A DNA stretch of 64,000 bases. Source: JAVJPJ01 sp040217295 (GTDB lineage: Bacteria > Pseudomonadota > Alphaproteobacteria > Rhodobacterales > Rhodobacteraceae). The stretch is from NCBI GenBank assembly GCA_964460185.1, contig CAYWTM010000003.1, positions 6,930 through 70,929 of the forward strand. The letters run 5' to 3'. Both the position numbers and the translations under genes were made by a program. Below are positions 9,140-17,988 of the stretch, one piece after another. Within the stretch, counting starts at the first letter, position 1. Every line of letters begins with the position of its first letter. The notes beneath the pieces are model-generated. The model saw only the letters and a list, made by a program, of their open reading frames with translations, was not told where the DNA came from and did not search any database.

Positions 9140-9756
9140 CGTCGCGGTGGCAGGAAAGACGCCGAGACGAGGCGCAGATAGTCGTCTTCGTTCACGGTGA
9201 TCTTGGTGTCTTCGGCCTTGCCATCAAGCGACAGGAAAGAATGCCCGTGAACCGAGCACCATAAGGCATAAGCGCGCCCGTTGACCTCTGGGCTGTCGGG
9301 CGGCAACTGCAGGTGATCTGCCACCACACCGATGACGATGGCAAAGGTGCACTGACCCATTTCGGCCAGTTCCGGATCATCGGCGTGACTTTCCGTCAGG
9401 CCGAACATGACCCGGAAAACGCCCGGTTCGCTGCGGGCGAAATCCACGTAGGCCTTCCCGATCGCCACGACACGCTCAAGGCTGCCGGCGGGGTAGGCGT
9501 CTGCGGCGGTCTGCAGGTCGATGCGCATGCGTTCCATCGCCAGCATGACCACCCCGCGCAGGATGTCGTCGCGGTCCTTGAAGTGCTTGTAGGGCGCGGC
9601 CGTGCTGACGCCCGCAAGGCGGCAGGCCTCCGCGATGGAGAACCCGTCGGGCCCATGGCGTTCCACAAGCTGGCGGACAGCCTCGAGCAACTGACCCTTC
9701 AGATCGCCATGATGATAGTTTTTCTTGGCCTCGATCAGGGGCTTGGCATCGCTCAT
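9136..9756 (-). CDS. TetR/AcrR-family transcriptional regulator (WHG-domain type)
   Basis: A 206-residue regulator. The N-terminal TetR helix-turn-helix spans about residues 15-65 (FSIAEACRLAGVSTAAPYKHFKDRDDIL), and the C-terminal ligand domain contains YALWCSVHGHSFL, matching the WHG-type TetR C-terminal domain. It is divergent from the RND efflux genes across a 90-bp gap containing a large dyad, so it most likely represses both itself and the pump and is released by a pump substrate. The ligand is unknown. Confidence 0.88.
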   Translation of the reverse strand: MSDAKPLIEAKKNYHHGDLKGQLLEAVRQLVERHGPDGFSIAEACRLAGVSTAAPYKHFKDRDDILRGVVMLAMERMRIDLQTAADAYPAGSLERVVAIGKAYVDFARSEPGVFRVMFGLTESHADDPELAEMGQCTFAIVIGVVADHLQLPPDSPEVNGRAYALWCSVHGHSFLSLDGKAEDTKITVNEDDYLRLVSASFLPPRR

Positions 9757-9780
9757 TTACGGCTCGGTTCAAATTTTCCG

Positions 9781-9810
9781 TTGACTAAGTTAGCGACGCA
9801 AACATATGTA
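9781..9810 (+). promoter_or_regulatory. Candidate promoter of the RND efflux operon
   Basis: TTGACT (9781-9786) and TATGTA (9805-9810) are separated by 18 bp, a plausible sigma-70 type promoter reading into the adaptor gene at 9847. The TetR-type dyad lies across the spacer and -10. Confidence 0.45.
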
Positions 9811-9824
9811 AGCAACGCTAACTT
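9787..9824. promoter_or_regulatory. 38-bp dyad, candidate TetR operator
   Basis: Perfect 9-bp outer arms AAGTTAGCG (9787-9795) and CGCTAACTT (9816-9824) flank a central ACATATGT palindrome. Overall 15 of 19 positions per half are symmetric. It sits midway between the divergent tetR and RND genes and covers the candidate promoter. The length suggests two TetR dimers binding side by side (inference). Confidence 0.6.
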
Positions 9825-9846
9825 CAAAAGTGGAACGGGACGGGTC

Positions 9847-11022
9847 ATGGTCGACGATACCACAAGACAGCAGCACGCGCCCTGGCGTCGTATCACGACC
9901 GGGGTCGGGCGGATGGCCGTGACCTTGGCGTTCGTAGGTGTCGCGGTCGGCGCAGGTGTGATGGCACATGGGGCGCTCAGCGCCCGTGCGGTCCAAGGCG
10001 ACGGACCGCTGCCCGCCCCCCGAACCAGCATTGTGCCGCAGGTTTTGCACATGGAGCACACCATAAGCCTTGAGCGCCGCTTCACCGGTCAGTTCGAAGC
10101 CCCGCAAGAAGTCGCGCTCGCCTTCGAGGAGGGCGGCACCATCGCCACGGTTCTGGTCCGCGAGGGCGATCGCGTAGAGGCCGGTGTCGTCGTTGCAACG
10201 CTGGATACCCGATTGCTAGATGCCGACCGGGTCAGGCTCCAGGCTTCGCGTGCGGCGCTTGCGGCACAGGTGGAACTGGCGCGGCGCACCAACGACCGGC
10301 AAACGGCGCTGCTGGCCGAAGGGCATGTGACCCGACAGCGCGTCGATGAGACCTCGTTGCAACTGGCACAGCTAAACGCCTCGATCGCGGAAATCGATGC
10401 CGGGATCGCGGCGCTGGATGTGCGTTTGTCGAAAGCCGAAATTCGGGCCCCGTTTGCAGGCGTGATCGGTGCGCGCGTGCTTGACGCAGGGGCGGTCGCG
10501 GGTCCCGGTGCGGCCGTCGTGACCCTGCTCGAGGGGGGGCCTGCCCGGTTCCGGGTCGGGTTGGCCCCCGATCTGGCCGCACGCCTCGTCCCTGGCATCA
10601 TGGTCGAGATCGAAACCGCGTCCGGGCCACTTGCGGCACGTCTGGCCCGACTGACGCCGGATCTGGATGCGACCACCCGCACCCGCGTGGCCCTTTTCGA
10701 CCTTGCACAATCCGCCGTGGCTCCGCCGTCGCGTACCACTGGCGAAGTCGTCATCAGTGATGAGATCACGGCCGAAGGGGCCTGGGTGCCGGTATCCGCG
10801 CTGCGCCAGGGGCCGCGCGGATCATGGGTTATTCTGACGGTCGACGGAACCGGGGATGGCGCGACCATTCAGGTGGAGGCGGCAGAGGTCCTGCATCTCG
10901 ATGCGGACCGTGCCTTTGTCCGGGGCAGTTTCGCAGACGGAACCTTGTTCGTGCCGGCCGGAAATCACCGGATCGTTCCGGGGGAACGCGTGCGCGTCAT
11001 CTCCGTCGCGGAGGCGGGATGA
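9847..11022 (+). CDS. RND efflux periplasmic adaptor (membrane fusion protein)
   Basis: A 391-residue HlyD/AcrA-family adaptor. One N-terminal transmembrane helix or uncleaved signal (about 18-40) is followed by a biotinyl-lipoyl half motif (FEEGGTIATVLVREGDRVEAGVV), an alpha-hairpin, and the matching second half (IRAPFAGVIGARVLDAGAVAGPG). No lipobox is seen. The ATG at 9847 has a GGGACGGG purine run just upstream; the frame is open much further left, but that part lies antisense to tetR. It overlaps the RND permease by 4 nt, so the two are co-translated. It bridges the inner-membrane pump to an outer-membrane channel not encoded here. Confidence 0.9.
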   Translation: MVDDTTRQQHAPWRRITTGVGRMAVTLAFVGVAVGAGVMAHGALSARAVQGDGPLPAPRTSIVPQVLHMEHTISLERRFTGQFEAPQEVALAFEEGGTIATVLVREGDRVEAGVVVATLDTRLLDADRVRLQASRAALAAQVELARRTNDRQTALLAEGHVTRQRVDETSLQLAQLNASIAEIDAGIAALDVRLSKAEIRAPFAGVIGARVLDAGAVAGPGAAVVTLLEGGPARFRVGLAPDLAARLVPGIMVEIETASGPLAARLARLTPDLDATTRTRVALFDLAQSAVAPPSRTTGEVVISDEITAEGAWVPVSALRQGPRGSWVILTVDGTGDGATIQVEAAEVLHLDADRAFVRGSFADGTLFVPAGNHRIVPGERVRVISVAEAG

Positions 11023-14000
11023 TGCAGGGCGATGCGTCGACCCTGACCTGGCGCGAGCCACGGATCGTCGCGCTTGCGCTGCTGGTTGTTCTGGCGGCTG
11101 GTTTGTCGGCGCTGATTTCCATCGGCCGACAGGAAGATCCCACCATCACCAACCTGTTCGCCACGATCACCACGGTCTACCCCGGCGCCGAACCGGCGCG
11201 GGTCGAGGCGTTGGTGACGACGGGGATCGAAGATCACCTGCGCGAAATCGCAGAGGTCGATCTGATCGAATCCACCTCCGGCACGGGCGTGTCGATCGTG
11301 ACGCTGCAACTGTTGGAAACCCTGCCCGATGACCGGATCGAACAGGTCTGGTCCGAAATCCGCGATGCGTTGTCGGATGCCGCGCTGTCGTTTCCCGAAG
11401 GGGTTCCCGACCCCGAGATGAGCACCGATGGTGCCGGTGCCTACGGCGCCATTGTCGCGCTGACACCGGCGCGTGATGGCGTGCCGCTGACCTTGCTGGC
11501 TCGCTACGGTGACGCGCTGGCCGACGAGATGCGCAATGTGCCGGGGACCCAACTGGTCAATGTGTTCGGCCAACCCGATGAGGAAATCCTCGTCACGCTG
11601 GACACGGCCGAGGCCGCGGCCCTTGGGCTGAGCGCCGATCAGGTGGCGGCCGCCATCTCTGCCGCTGACGCCAAGGTCCGCGCGGGCCAGGTCACGGGGA
11701 CCTCCAGTGAATGGGTGGTCGAGGTTCAGGGCGAAATCGAAAGCCTCGCGCGATTGCGCAACATCGTGCTGCGCGAAGGCGAGGGCGGCAATGCCCTGCG
11801 TCTTGGCGATCTGGCCCGGATCACGCGCGGCCCGCGAGAGCCGTTCGGCGAACTGGCGTTTCAGAACGGGCACCCCGCCATCCTGGTCGCCGCCAAGCTG
11901 GAAGACGGTCTGCAGGTCGATGTCTGGGCGGGATACATCCGCGAAACGCTGACAGGGTTTTCCGATCAACTGCCCGGCGGCATGCAGGCGGATCTTGTGT
12001 TCGACCAATCCACCTACACGGCCGATCGCCTGGCAGAGGTCGGCACCAACATGGCGATCGGCGTGGGCCTTGTCGTGGCCGTCTTGCTGATCACGCTCGG
12101 CCTGAGGGCGGCATTGATCGTGGCGATCATCCTTCCCGTCGTGAGCCTGGCAAGCCTTGCCACGATGAACGCCATGGCCCTGCCCATCCATCAGATGAGC
12201 GTCACCGGCATGATCGTCGCCCTTGGCCTTCTGGTCGATGCAGGCATCGTGATGACCGACGAGATTGCCCGCCGTCTGCGCTCCGGCCTGCCCCGGCTCG
12301 AGGCCGTGCGCGGTGCGGTCGGGCGCCTGACCATGCCGCTTTTCGCATCCACCGCGACCACGGCACTCAGCTTTACACCGATGATCCTTCTGCCGGGACC
12401 GGCGGGGGATTTCGTCGGGTCCATCGCGATGGCTGTGGTCATCATGCTTGTCTGGTCCTTCGTGGTTGCGGTCACGATCACCCCGGCGATCGCCGGTTGG
12501 ATCCTCCCCGCCGGGTCCGGGGGGCGGTTGTCGGGCGGCCTGCCCTCCGGCCCGATCGGGCGGGTTTTCTCCGCCAGTCTGCGCTGGTCGGTGCGCAATC
12601 CGATCCGGTCCATGGCGCTGGCCCTGGTCTTGCCGGTTCTCGGCTTTGCCAGCCTGCCCTTGCTGACAGCGCAATTCTTTCCCGGTGTGGACCGGGACCA
12701 ATTCACCATCGAGGTGGATCTGCCCCCCGGAACCGCCCTTGCCCTGACGCAGGCGGTGGTGGCCCGGCTGGATGCGGCTCTGCTGGACGAGTCCGACATC
12801 GAAAGTGTCAGTTGGTCACTCGGTCGATCCGCGCCGTCCTTCTACTATAATATCGTCGGCGACAGGGACGCGGCGCCGGGCCATGCGCAGGCGTTGATCC
12901 GCACGCGGTCGGCAGGGGCGACCGAGGCCATCTTGCCGCGCCTTCAACGGGATTTGCCCGACCTCGCCCCCGAAGCCCAGGTTCTGGTGCGCGGCCTTGT
13001 GCAGGGGCCGCCGGTCAGCGCCCCGGTCGAATTGCGCGTGGTCGGCCCCGACATCGCGGTGCTGCGCCAGGAAGGCGCGCGGTTGCGGCAGATCGTTGCC
13101 GGTCATGATGGCGTGACACTGGTGCGTGCCTCCATCAGCGAAGGCGCCCCAAAGCTGGCCATCGACATCGATGAAGGTGCCGCGCGGCGTCTTGGGTTGA
13201 GCCTTGGTGACGTGGCGCGGCAGTTGGAGGCGGGTCTGGTCGGCATGACCGGCGGCTCGCTGATCGAAGGCACCGAGGATCTGCCTGTCCGGGTGCGCCT
13301 GGGCGCGGCCCTGCGCAGCGATCCGTCCGCCATCCGCGACATGCCGATCCTGCCCGCGGGTGCGGCGGGTTTGGCGGCAGGGGGTGTGTTTCCCGCCGTG
13401 CCGTTGTCTGCGATTGCCGAGGTCACGCTGGAACCGGGCGAGGGCACCATAACCCGCCGCAACGGCGAACGGGTCAACACCGTGCAAGCCTTCCTTTTGC
13501 GCGGCGTGTTGCCCGAAGAAGCACTTGGCGATATTCAGGCCGACCTTGCGGCGCAAGGATACGCGGCGCCACCGGGCTACAGGCTTGAGATTGGTGGGGA
13601 CAGTGACGAACGCGCCTCGACGCTCAGCAATCTTCTGGCCCCTCTCGGTCTGATCGTGACGCTATCGATCGCGGTGGTGGTGATGACGTTCCGGTCCTTC
13701 CGGCTGGCCGGCGTGGCGCTGGTCGTCAGCGGATTGTCGGCCGGGCTGTCGATACTGGCGCTCGCGATTTTCAACTACCCGTTCGGTATCATCGCCATTA
13801 TCGGCGTGATCGGGTCGATCGGGGTGTCGATCAATGCCGCGCTGATCATCATGACGGCCTTGCAGCAAGACGAGGCCGCCGCGTCAGGGGATACCGGCGC
13901 GATGGCCGATGTCGTCATGGCCTCGTCGCGTCACATCGTGTCGACCACCATCACGACCGTCGGGGGGTTCGTGCCCCTTATCCTCGCGGGGGGCGGATTC

Positions 14001-14177
14001 TGGCCACCCTTCGCGATGGCCGTGGCGGGTGGCGTGTTGCTGTCCACCGTGGTCAGTTTCTACTTTACCCCGGCCGCGTTCCGGCTGGTTTACGCACGCG
14101 CCCCCCGCGTTGAGGGCAGCGCGTATCACGCGGCCATTGCCCCGACCGCGATACCCGTCATGCAAGCGGCCGAATAG
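11019..14177 (+). CDS. RND multidrug-type efflux permease
   Basis: An AcrB-family inner-membrane proton antiporter of 1052 residues, with TM1, a large periplasmic loop, a block of helices (about 340-540), a second large loop and C-terminal helices. The TM4 relay segment reads GLLVDAGIV: D407 is kept, but the second Asp of the AcrB pair is Ala408. The TM10 position equivalent to AcrB K940 is Asn939. Start ATG at 11019 overlaps the adaptor stop. No outer-membrane factor follows; the next gene is flagellar. Substrates are unknown, and control by the divergent TetR protein is likely. Confidence 0.9.
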   Translation: MMQGDASTLTWREPRIVALALLVVLAAGLSALISIGRQEDPTITNLFATITTVYPGAEPARVEALVTTGIEDHLREIAEVDLIESTSGTGVSIVTLQLLETLPDDRIEQVWSEIRDALSDAALSFPEGVPDPEMSTDGAGAYGAIVALTPARDGVPLTLLARYGDALADEMRNVPGTQLVNVFGQPDEEILVTLDTAEAAALGLSADQVAAAISAADAKVRAGQVTGTSSEWVVEVQGEIESLARLRNIVLREGEGGNALRLGDLARITRGPREPFGELAFQNGHPAILVAAKLEDGLQVDVWAGYIRETLTGFSDQLPGGMQADLVFDQSTYTADRLAEVGTNMAIGVGLVVAVLLITLGLRAALIVAIILPVVSLASLATMNAMALPIHQMSVTGMIVALGLLVDAGIVMTDEIARRLRSGLPRLEAVRGAVGRLTMPLFASTATTALSFTPMILLPGPAGDFVGSIAMAVVIMLVWSFVVAVTITPAIAGWILPAGSGGRLSGGLPSGPIGRVFSASLRWSVRNPIRSMALALVLPVLGFASLPLLTAQFFPGVDRDQFTIEVDLPPGTALALTQAVVARLDAALLDESDIESVSWSLGRSAPSFYYNIVGDRDAAPGHAQALIRTRSAGATEAILPRLQRDLPDLAPEAQVLVRGLVQGPPVSAPVELRVVGPDIAVLRQEGARLRQIVAGHDGVTLVRASISEGAPKLAIDIDEGAARRLGLSLGDVARQLEAGLVGMTGGSLIEGTEDLPVRVRLGAALRSDPSAIRDMPILPAGAAGLAAGGVFPAVPLSAIAEVTLEPGEGTITRRNGERVNTVQAFLLRGVLPEEALGDIQADLAAQGYAAPPGYRLEIGGDSDERASTLSNLLAPLGLIVTLSIAVVVMTFRSFRLAGVALVVSGLSAGLSILALAIFNYPFGIIAIIGVIGSIGVSINAALIIMTALQQDEAAASGDTGAMADVVMASSRHIVSTTITTVGGFVPLILAGGGFWPPFAMAVAGGVLLSTVVSFYFTPAAFRLVYARAPRVEGSAYHAAIAPTAIPVMQAAE

Positions 14178-14198
14178 ATCGCGTTCCCGGTTCAGGCC

Positions 14199-14213
14199 TT
14201 AAACTTCTGTTGA
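14199..14213. promoter_or_regulatory. CtrA-like box upstream of motB
   Basis: TTAA-N7-TTGA (spacer ACTTCTG), 7 of 8 matches to the CtrA consensus TTAA-N7-TTAA, 49 bp before the motB start. It is one of four such boxes at flagellar start regions in the window. Confidence 0.5.
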
Positions 14214-14261
14214 GGGTCTTGGCCTAGACCGATGCCGTATGTGCACACGGATCGGCCCGCG

Positions 14262-15101
14262 ATGACCAGCGAGAACCAGCAGCGACCCATCATCATCAAA
14301 CGCAAGAAAGTCGTCGGCGGCGGTGGCCATCACGGCGGCGCGTGGAAGGTGGCCTACGCCGATTTCGTAACCGCGATGATGGCCTTCTTCATGCTGATGT
14401 GGCTTCTCAATGCGACCACGGAACAGCAGCGCAAAGGCCTCGCCGACTATTTCAGCCCGACCATTCCGGTCGCCCGGGTCTCGGGTGGGGGTGAGGGGGC
14501 ATTTGGGGGGGATAGCCCGTTTTCGGAACGCACCGTTGCCCAGAATGGCACGGGCGCCACAAGCCTCCGGCCGGCCGAAGGCCAGCAAAGCCTGGGATTG
14601 ACGGGCAGCGATGATCGCGAGTCCGATGCCGAAGACGCCGTGCTTCAGGGCATGGCTGACGCGATATCCGCCGGGGCGGGCGATGCGCGACTGACCGAAC
14701 TGGTACAATCGCATATCCACACCCGGCTTACGGATGAAGGCCTGATCATCGAAGTGTTTTCGCGTCCCGGCCAGCCTTTATTCGACGCCCAGACCGATAC
14801 GCCTGCCCCGTGGATGGCCGATCTTGCCGCTGCGATGGCGGACCTGTTCGGAACAGTGACGAACGCGGTGGCGGTAGAAGGCCACGTGGCGGCCGAACCC
14901 GTGGTGGTTGCCAGCGAAACCCGTTGGCAGACATCGACAGGCCGCGCCCAGGTCTTTCGCGGCATGCTGGAACGGGGCGGATTGCCACCGCGCCGGATCG
15001 TGCGCGTGACCGGGCATGCCGACCGGGAGGCGGTCACCGAAAACCCCATGGCGATCCGAAACGACAGGTTGGAGATCATTCTTTTGCGCAACGACCTGTG
15101 A
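14262..15101 (+). CDS. motB: Flagellar motor stator protein MotB
   Basis: The 279-residue protein has a basic N-terminus, one transmembrane helix (WKVAYADFVTAMMAFFMLMWLL) with the proton-binding Asp at residue 34, and an OmpA-like peptidoglycan-binding C-terminal domain (about 165-275). It pairs with MotA to form the proton-conducting stator. ATG 14262 is preferred over the upstream in-frame ATG at 14232 because the homology starts there. Unusually for enteric models, motA is not next door but about 11 kb downstream in another unit. The next gene is flgE. Confidence 0.9.
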   Translation: MTSENQQRPIIIKRKKVVGGGGHHGGAWKVAYADFVTAMMAFFMLMWLLNATTEQQRKGLADYFSPTIPVARVSGGGEGAFGGDSPFSERTVAQNGTGATSLRPAEGQQSLGLTGSDDRESDAEDAVLQGMADAISAGAGDARLTELVQSHIHTRLTDEGLIIEVFSRPGQPLFDAQTDTPAPWMADLAAAMADLFGTVTNAVAVEGHVAAEPVVVASETRWQTSTGRAQVFRGMLERGGLPPRRIVRVTGHADREAVTENPMAIRNDRLEIILLRNDL

Positions 15102-15134
15102 TGGCCGATCGCGAAATACATTGGATTGTATCCG

Positions 15135-15149
15135 TTAGGGCCGCCTTAA
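15135..15149. promoter_or_regulatory. CtrA-like box upstream of flgE
   Basis: TTAG-N7-TTAA (spacer GGCCGCC), 7 of 8 to the CtrA consensus, 55 bp before the flgE start in the 102-bp gap after motB. It suggests that flgE-flgK-flgL-flgI has its own promoter. Confidence 0.5.
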
Positions 15150-15203
15150 GACCCGTTCGGGCAACTTCTCCGGAAATCGAGATGCAGCAGAAAGGCGCAT
15201 GGT

Positions 15204-16505
15204 ATGACGATATCTTCCTCGCTTAATGCCGGTGTGGCCGGCCTCAACGTGAACGCGACACAACTGGCCACGATCGCCGACAACATCGCGAATTCCGGAA
15301 CGTTCGGGTACAAACGCGCCTCTGCAGATTTTCATTCCATGGTGACCGAACAGACGCCGGGCACCTATTCCGCCGGCGGCGTGCGCGCGACGACGACACG
15401 GTTCATCGATCAGCGTGGCACGTTGGTATCCACCAACAACCCAACGGATCTGGCCATCAGCGGCAGTGGCTTTCTCCCTGTTACCACGGCCGCCGCCGTG
15501 AATTCCGGATCCGGCGAATTTCCCGTGGATCTTGTGACGACCGGGTCGTTTCGGCCCGACGCGGACGGGATCCTGAGGACCCGGACCGGTGAAGTGTTGA
15601 TGGGCTGGCCTGCCAATCTCGATGGCACCATCCCGAATTTCCCGCGCGACAGTTTCAGCGCGCTTGAACCGGTCAGGCTGAACGCCAACACATTCGTAAG
15701 TGATCCGACCACGACCATGGAACTTTCGGTTAACCTGCCGGCAACGGCAACGGACGCCAGCGGTGATGGATCGCCATACACCATGACCGCCGAATATTTC
15801 GACAACCTGGGAATATCGCAGAGCTTCGATATCAGCTTTACGCCGACCGTGCCGGGGGTCGGCATGTCCAATGAATGGACCCTGGAAATCCAGGATACCG
15901 CGTCCGGCGGCGCTGTGATCGGTGAATATGTGCTGACCTTCGACACCGCGCCCGGGAACGCTGGCAATCTGGCCTCGGTCGTCGTGGTTTCGGGCGGTCC
16001 CTTTGATGCTGGAACCGGAACTCTGGCGCTGAATGCGGGCGGCGGGCCTATCAATATGGTCATCGGCGCGCCCGGATCTCCCGGTGGGATGACGCAACTC
16101 AGCGATAGTTTCGCGCTTTCGCCTGTTGTCAGCGATGGCTCCCCCGTCAGCGAACTGACCCAGGTGGAGGTGGACGCCAACGGCAACCTTCACGCCATAT
16201 ACGGAAGCGGTATCACGCGCATCATCTATCAGATTCCGGTTGTGGATGTGCCCAACGTGAACGGTCTGATTTCCGGCAGCAACCAGACCTATACCGTTTC
16301 ACCGGACAGCGGCCAGTTCTTCCTCTGGGATGCCGGCGACGGTCCCACCGGAGAGGTGATCGGTTTCGCGCGCGAGGAATCCACGACCGATGTGGCCGCC
16401 GAACTCACGCAGTTGATCGAAACCCAGCGGGCCTATTCCTCCAACGCCAAGGTCATTCAGACCGTGGACGAGATGTTGCAGGAAACCACCAATATCAAGC
16501 GCTGA
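15204..16505 (+). CDS. flgE: Flagellar hook protein FlgE
   Basis: The hook subunit, 433 residues. The N-terminal rod/hook signature (LNATQ-type ATIADNIANSGTFGYKRASADF) and the C-terminal flagellar rod domain (LIETQRAYSSNAKVIQTVDEMLQ) frame a variable central region with a FlgE D2-like insertion. It is exported by the flagellar type III system and polymerises outside the outer membrane. It is first of a four-gene unit with flgK, flgL and flgI. Note that a FlgD cap and FliK length regulator are encoded together about 30 kb away. Confidence 0.93.
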   Translation: MTISSSLNAGVAGLNVNATQLATIADNIANSGTFGYKRASADFHSMVTEQTPGTYSAGGVRATTTRFIDQRGTLVSTNNPTDLAISGSGFLPVTTAAAVNSGSGEFPVDLVTTGSFRPDADGILRTRTGEVLMGWPANLDGTIPNFPRDSFSALEPVRLNANTFVSDPTTTMELSVNLPATATDASGDGSPYTMTAEYFDNLGISQSFDISFTPTVPGVGMSNEWTLEIQDTASGGAVIGEYVLTFDTAPGNAGNLASVVVVSGGPFDAGTGTLALNAGGGPINMVIGAPGSPGGMTQLSDSFALSPVVSDGSPVSELTQVEVDANGNLHAIYGSGITRIIYQIPVVDVPNVNGLISGSNQTYTVSPDSGQFFLWDAGDGPTGEVIGFAREESTTDVAAELTQLIETQRAYSSNAKVIQTVDEMLQETTNIKR

Positions 16506-16527
16506 TCCAAGGGGCCGAGTCTGAGCC

Positions 16528-17988
16528 ATGAGCATTTCCAACGCCTTGTCCAACGCCCTGTCCGGTCTGACCGTGACGTCACGCGCAGCCGATGTGGTCG
16601 CCTCGAACGTGGCCAACGCGATGACCGATGGCTATGGCGTGCGAGAGGTCGATATCGCGTCCCGCGTCATTGGCGCAGAGGGCGGCGGGGCCAGGGTGAC
16701 AGGTATCACGCGGCATGAAGACGCCGCCGTGACGGGTGCCCGACGACACGCGGATGCCGATGTCGCCAATCACGGCATCAAGGCCGGGTTTCGGACAAAT
16801 CTCGAGACCCTGATCGGAACCCCGGACCAGCCCGGCAGCCTGACCGCACGGGCCGCAGCCTTGGAGGCGTCCCTGACATCGGCCGCGTCCAACCCGCAAA
16901 GCCAGGCGCATCTGACCGGGGTCGTGGATGCCGCGGTTGCGTTGGCCGGTCAGGTGAACGCGATCTCTGATGGCATCCAGGCCGAACGCCTGCGGGCCGA
17001 TACCGGGATCGCCCGCGCGGTCGCCCACGTCAACGGCGCATTGCTGGATCTGGATGCGCTGAATTCCCGTATCCGTCAGGAAAAAGGGGGTGCGCGCGAC
17101 ATCTCTTCGCTTTTGGATGCGCAATCCGTGCTGGTCGACCAGATCGCGCCCTATATCCCGCTTGAAACCCGGCGCGACTCCGTCGGGGCGCTGCAGGTCT
17201 ATAGCAGTGACGGTCAGGTGCTTCTTGATCGGCGCGCATCGGAATTGTCCTTTTCCCCCGTGTCGGTCATGACCGCTGACCTGTCCGTCGACACCGGAGG
17301 CCTGGGCGAGCTCAGCCTTAACGGGCGTCCCGTGATCATGGGGGGCGTTCAACCCTCTCTGACCGGCGGAACATTGTCAGCCTTGTTTGACCTGCGCGAC
17401 ACCGGGGGGCCCGCCGCGCAGGCACAGATCGATGCCGTTGCCCTTGATCTGACCAGCCGGTTTGACGCTGTCGGGCTTGACCCCACGCTGGCCCCCGGCG
17501 CGCCCGGTCTGTTCACGGATGCGGGGTCTGCCGCCAGCGCGCTCGACGAAGTCGGGCTGGCCGGGCGCCTGCGCGTGAATTTTGCCGTTCTCCCATCCGA
17601 GGGCGGTGCCGTCTGGCGTATCCGCGATGGATTGGGCGCCGCGGTCGAGGGTCCTGTTGGCAATGGGGCGTTTCTGACGGCGCAAATCGATGCCCTGGCC
17701 ACCAGGCAGCCAACGGCCTCGGGCGGTTTTTCCGCCACTGACCGCAGCTTTGCCGGGCTTGTGTCCGATCATCTTTCGCTGGCTGGTTTTGCCCGCCAAA
17801 GCGCCGAAGCCGATCAAGGCCGCGCCGCCGCGCTGCAGACATCCCTTCTGCAACAAGAACTGTCCCGGGGTGTCGATACCGATGCCGAGATGCGGAAGAT
17901 CTTGCTGATCGAGCAGGCCTATGCCGCCAATGCCCGCGTGGTGAATGCGGTCGAAGACATGCTCGATGACCTCCTGAGGATCGCATGA
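16528..17988 (+). CDS. flgK: Flagellar hook-associated protein FlgK (HAP1)
   Basis: A 486-residue HAP1. The N-terminal SNALSGLTVTSRAADVVASNVANAMTDGYGVREVD segment and the C-terminal IEQAYAANARVVNAVEDMLDDLLRI helix are the standard axial-protein termini. It forms the first junction ring between hook and filament. It overlaps flgL by 4 nt (ATGA), consistent with translational coupling. Confidence 0.93.
   Translation: MSISNALSNALSGLTVTSRAADVVASNVANAMTDGYGVREVDIASRVIGAEGGGARVTGITRHEDAAVTGARRHADADVANHGIKAGFRTNLETLIGTPDQPGSLTARAAALEASLTSAASNPQSQAHLTGVVDAAVALAGQVNAISDGIQAERLRADTGIARAVAHVNGALLDLDALNSRIRQEKGGARDISSLLDAQSVLVDQIAPYIPLETRRDSVGALQVYSSDGQVLLDRRASELSFSPVSVMTADLSVDTGGLGELSLNGRPVIMGGVQPSLTGGTLSALFDLRDTGGPAAQAQIDAVALDLTSRFDAVGLDPTLAPGAPGLFTDAGSAASALDEVGLAGRLRVNFAVLPSEGGAVWRIRDGLGAAVEGPVGNGAFLTAQIDALATRQPTASGGFSATDRSFAGLVSDHLSLAGFARQSAEADQGRAAALQTSLLQQELSRGVDTDAEMRKILLIEQAYAANARVVNAVEDMLDDLLRIA

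Noticed and set aside
9313..9846. N-terminal extension of the RND adaptor
   Set aside because: It runs antisense through tetR and across the TetR dyad; the adaptor homology begins after 9847.
10965..12701. Minus-strand open frame of 578 codons opposite the RND permease
   Set aside because: Antisense to a conserved RND gene; the composition (His/Gln/Arg-rich) is typical of shadow frames.
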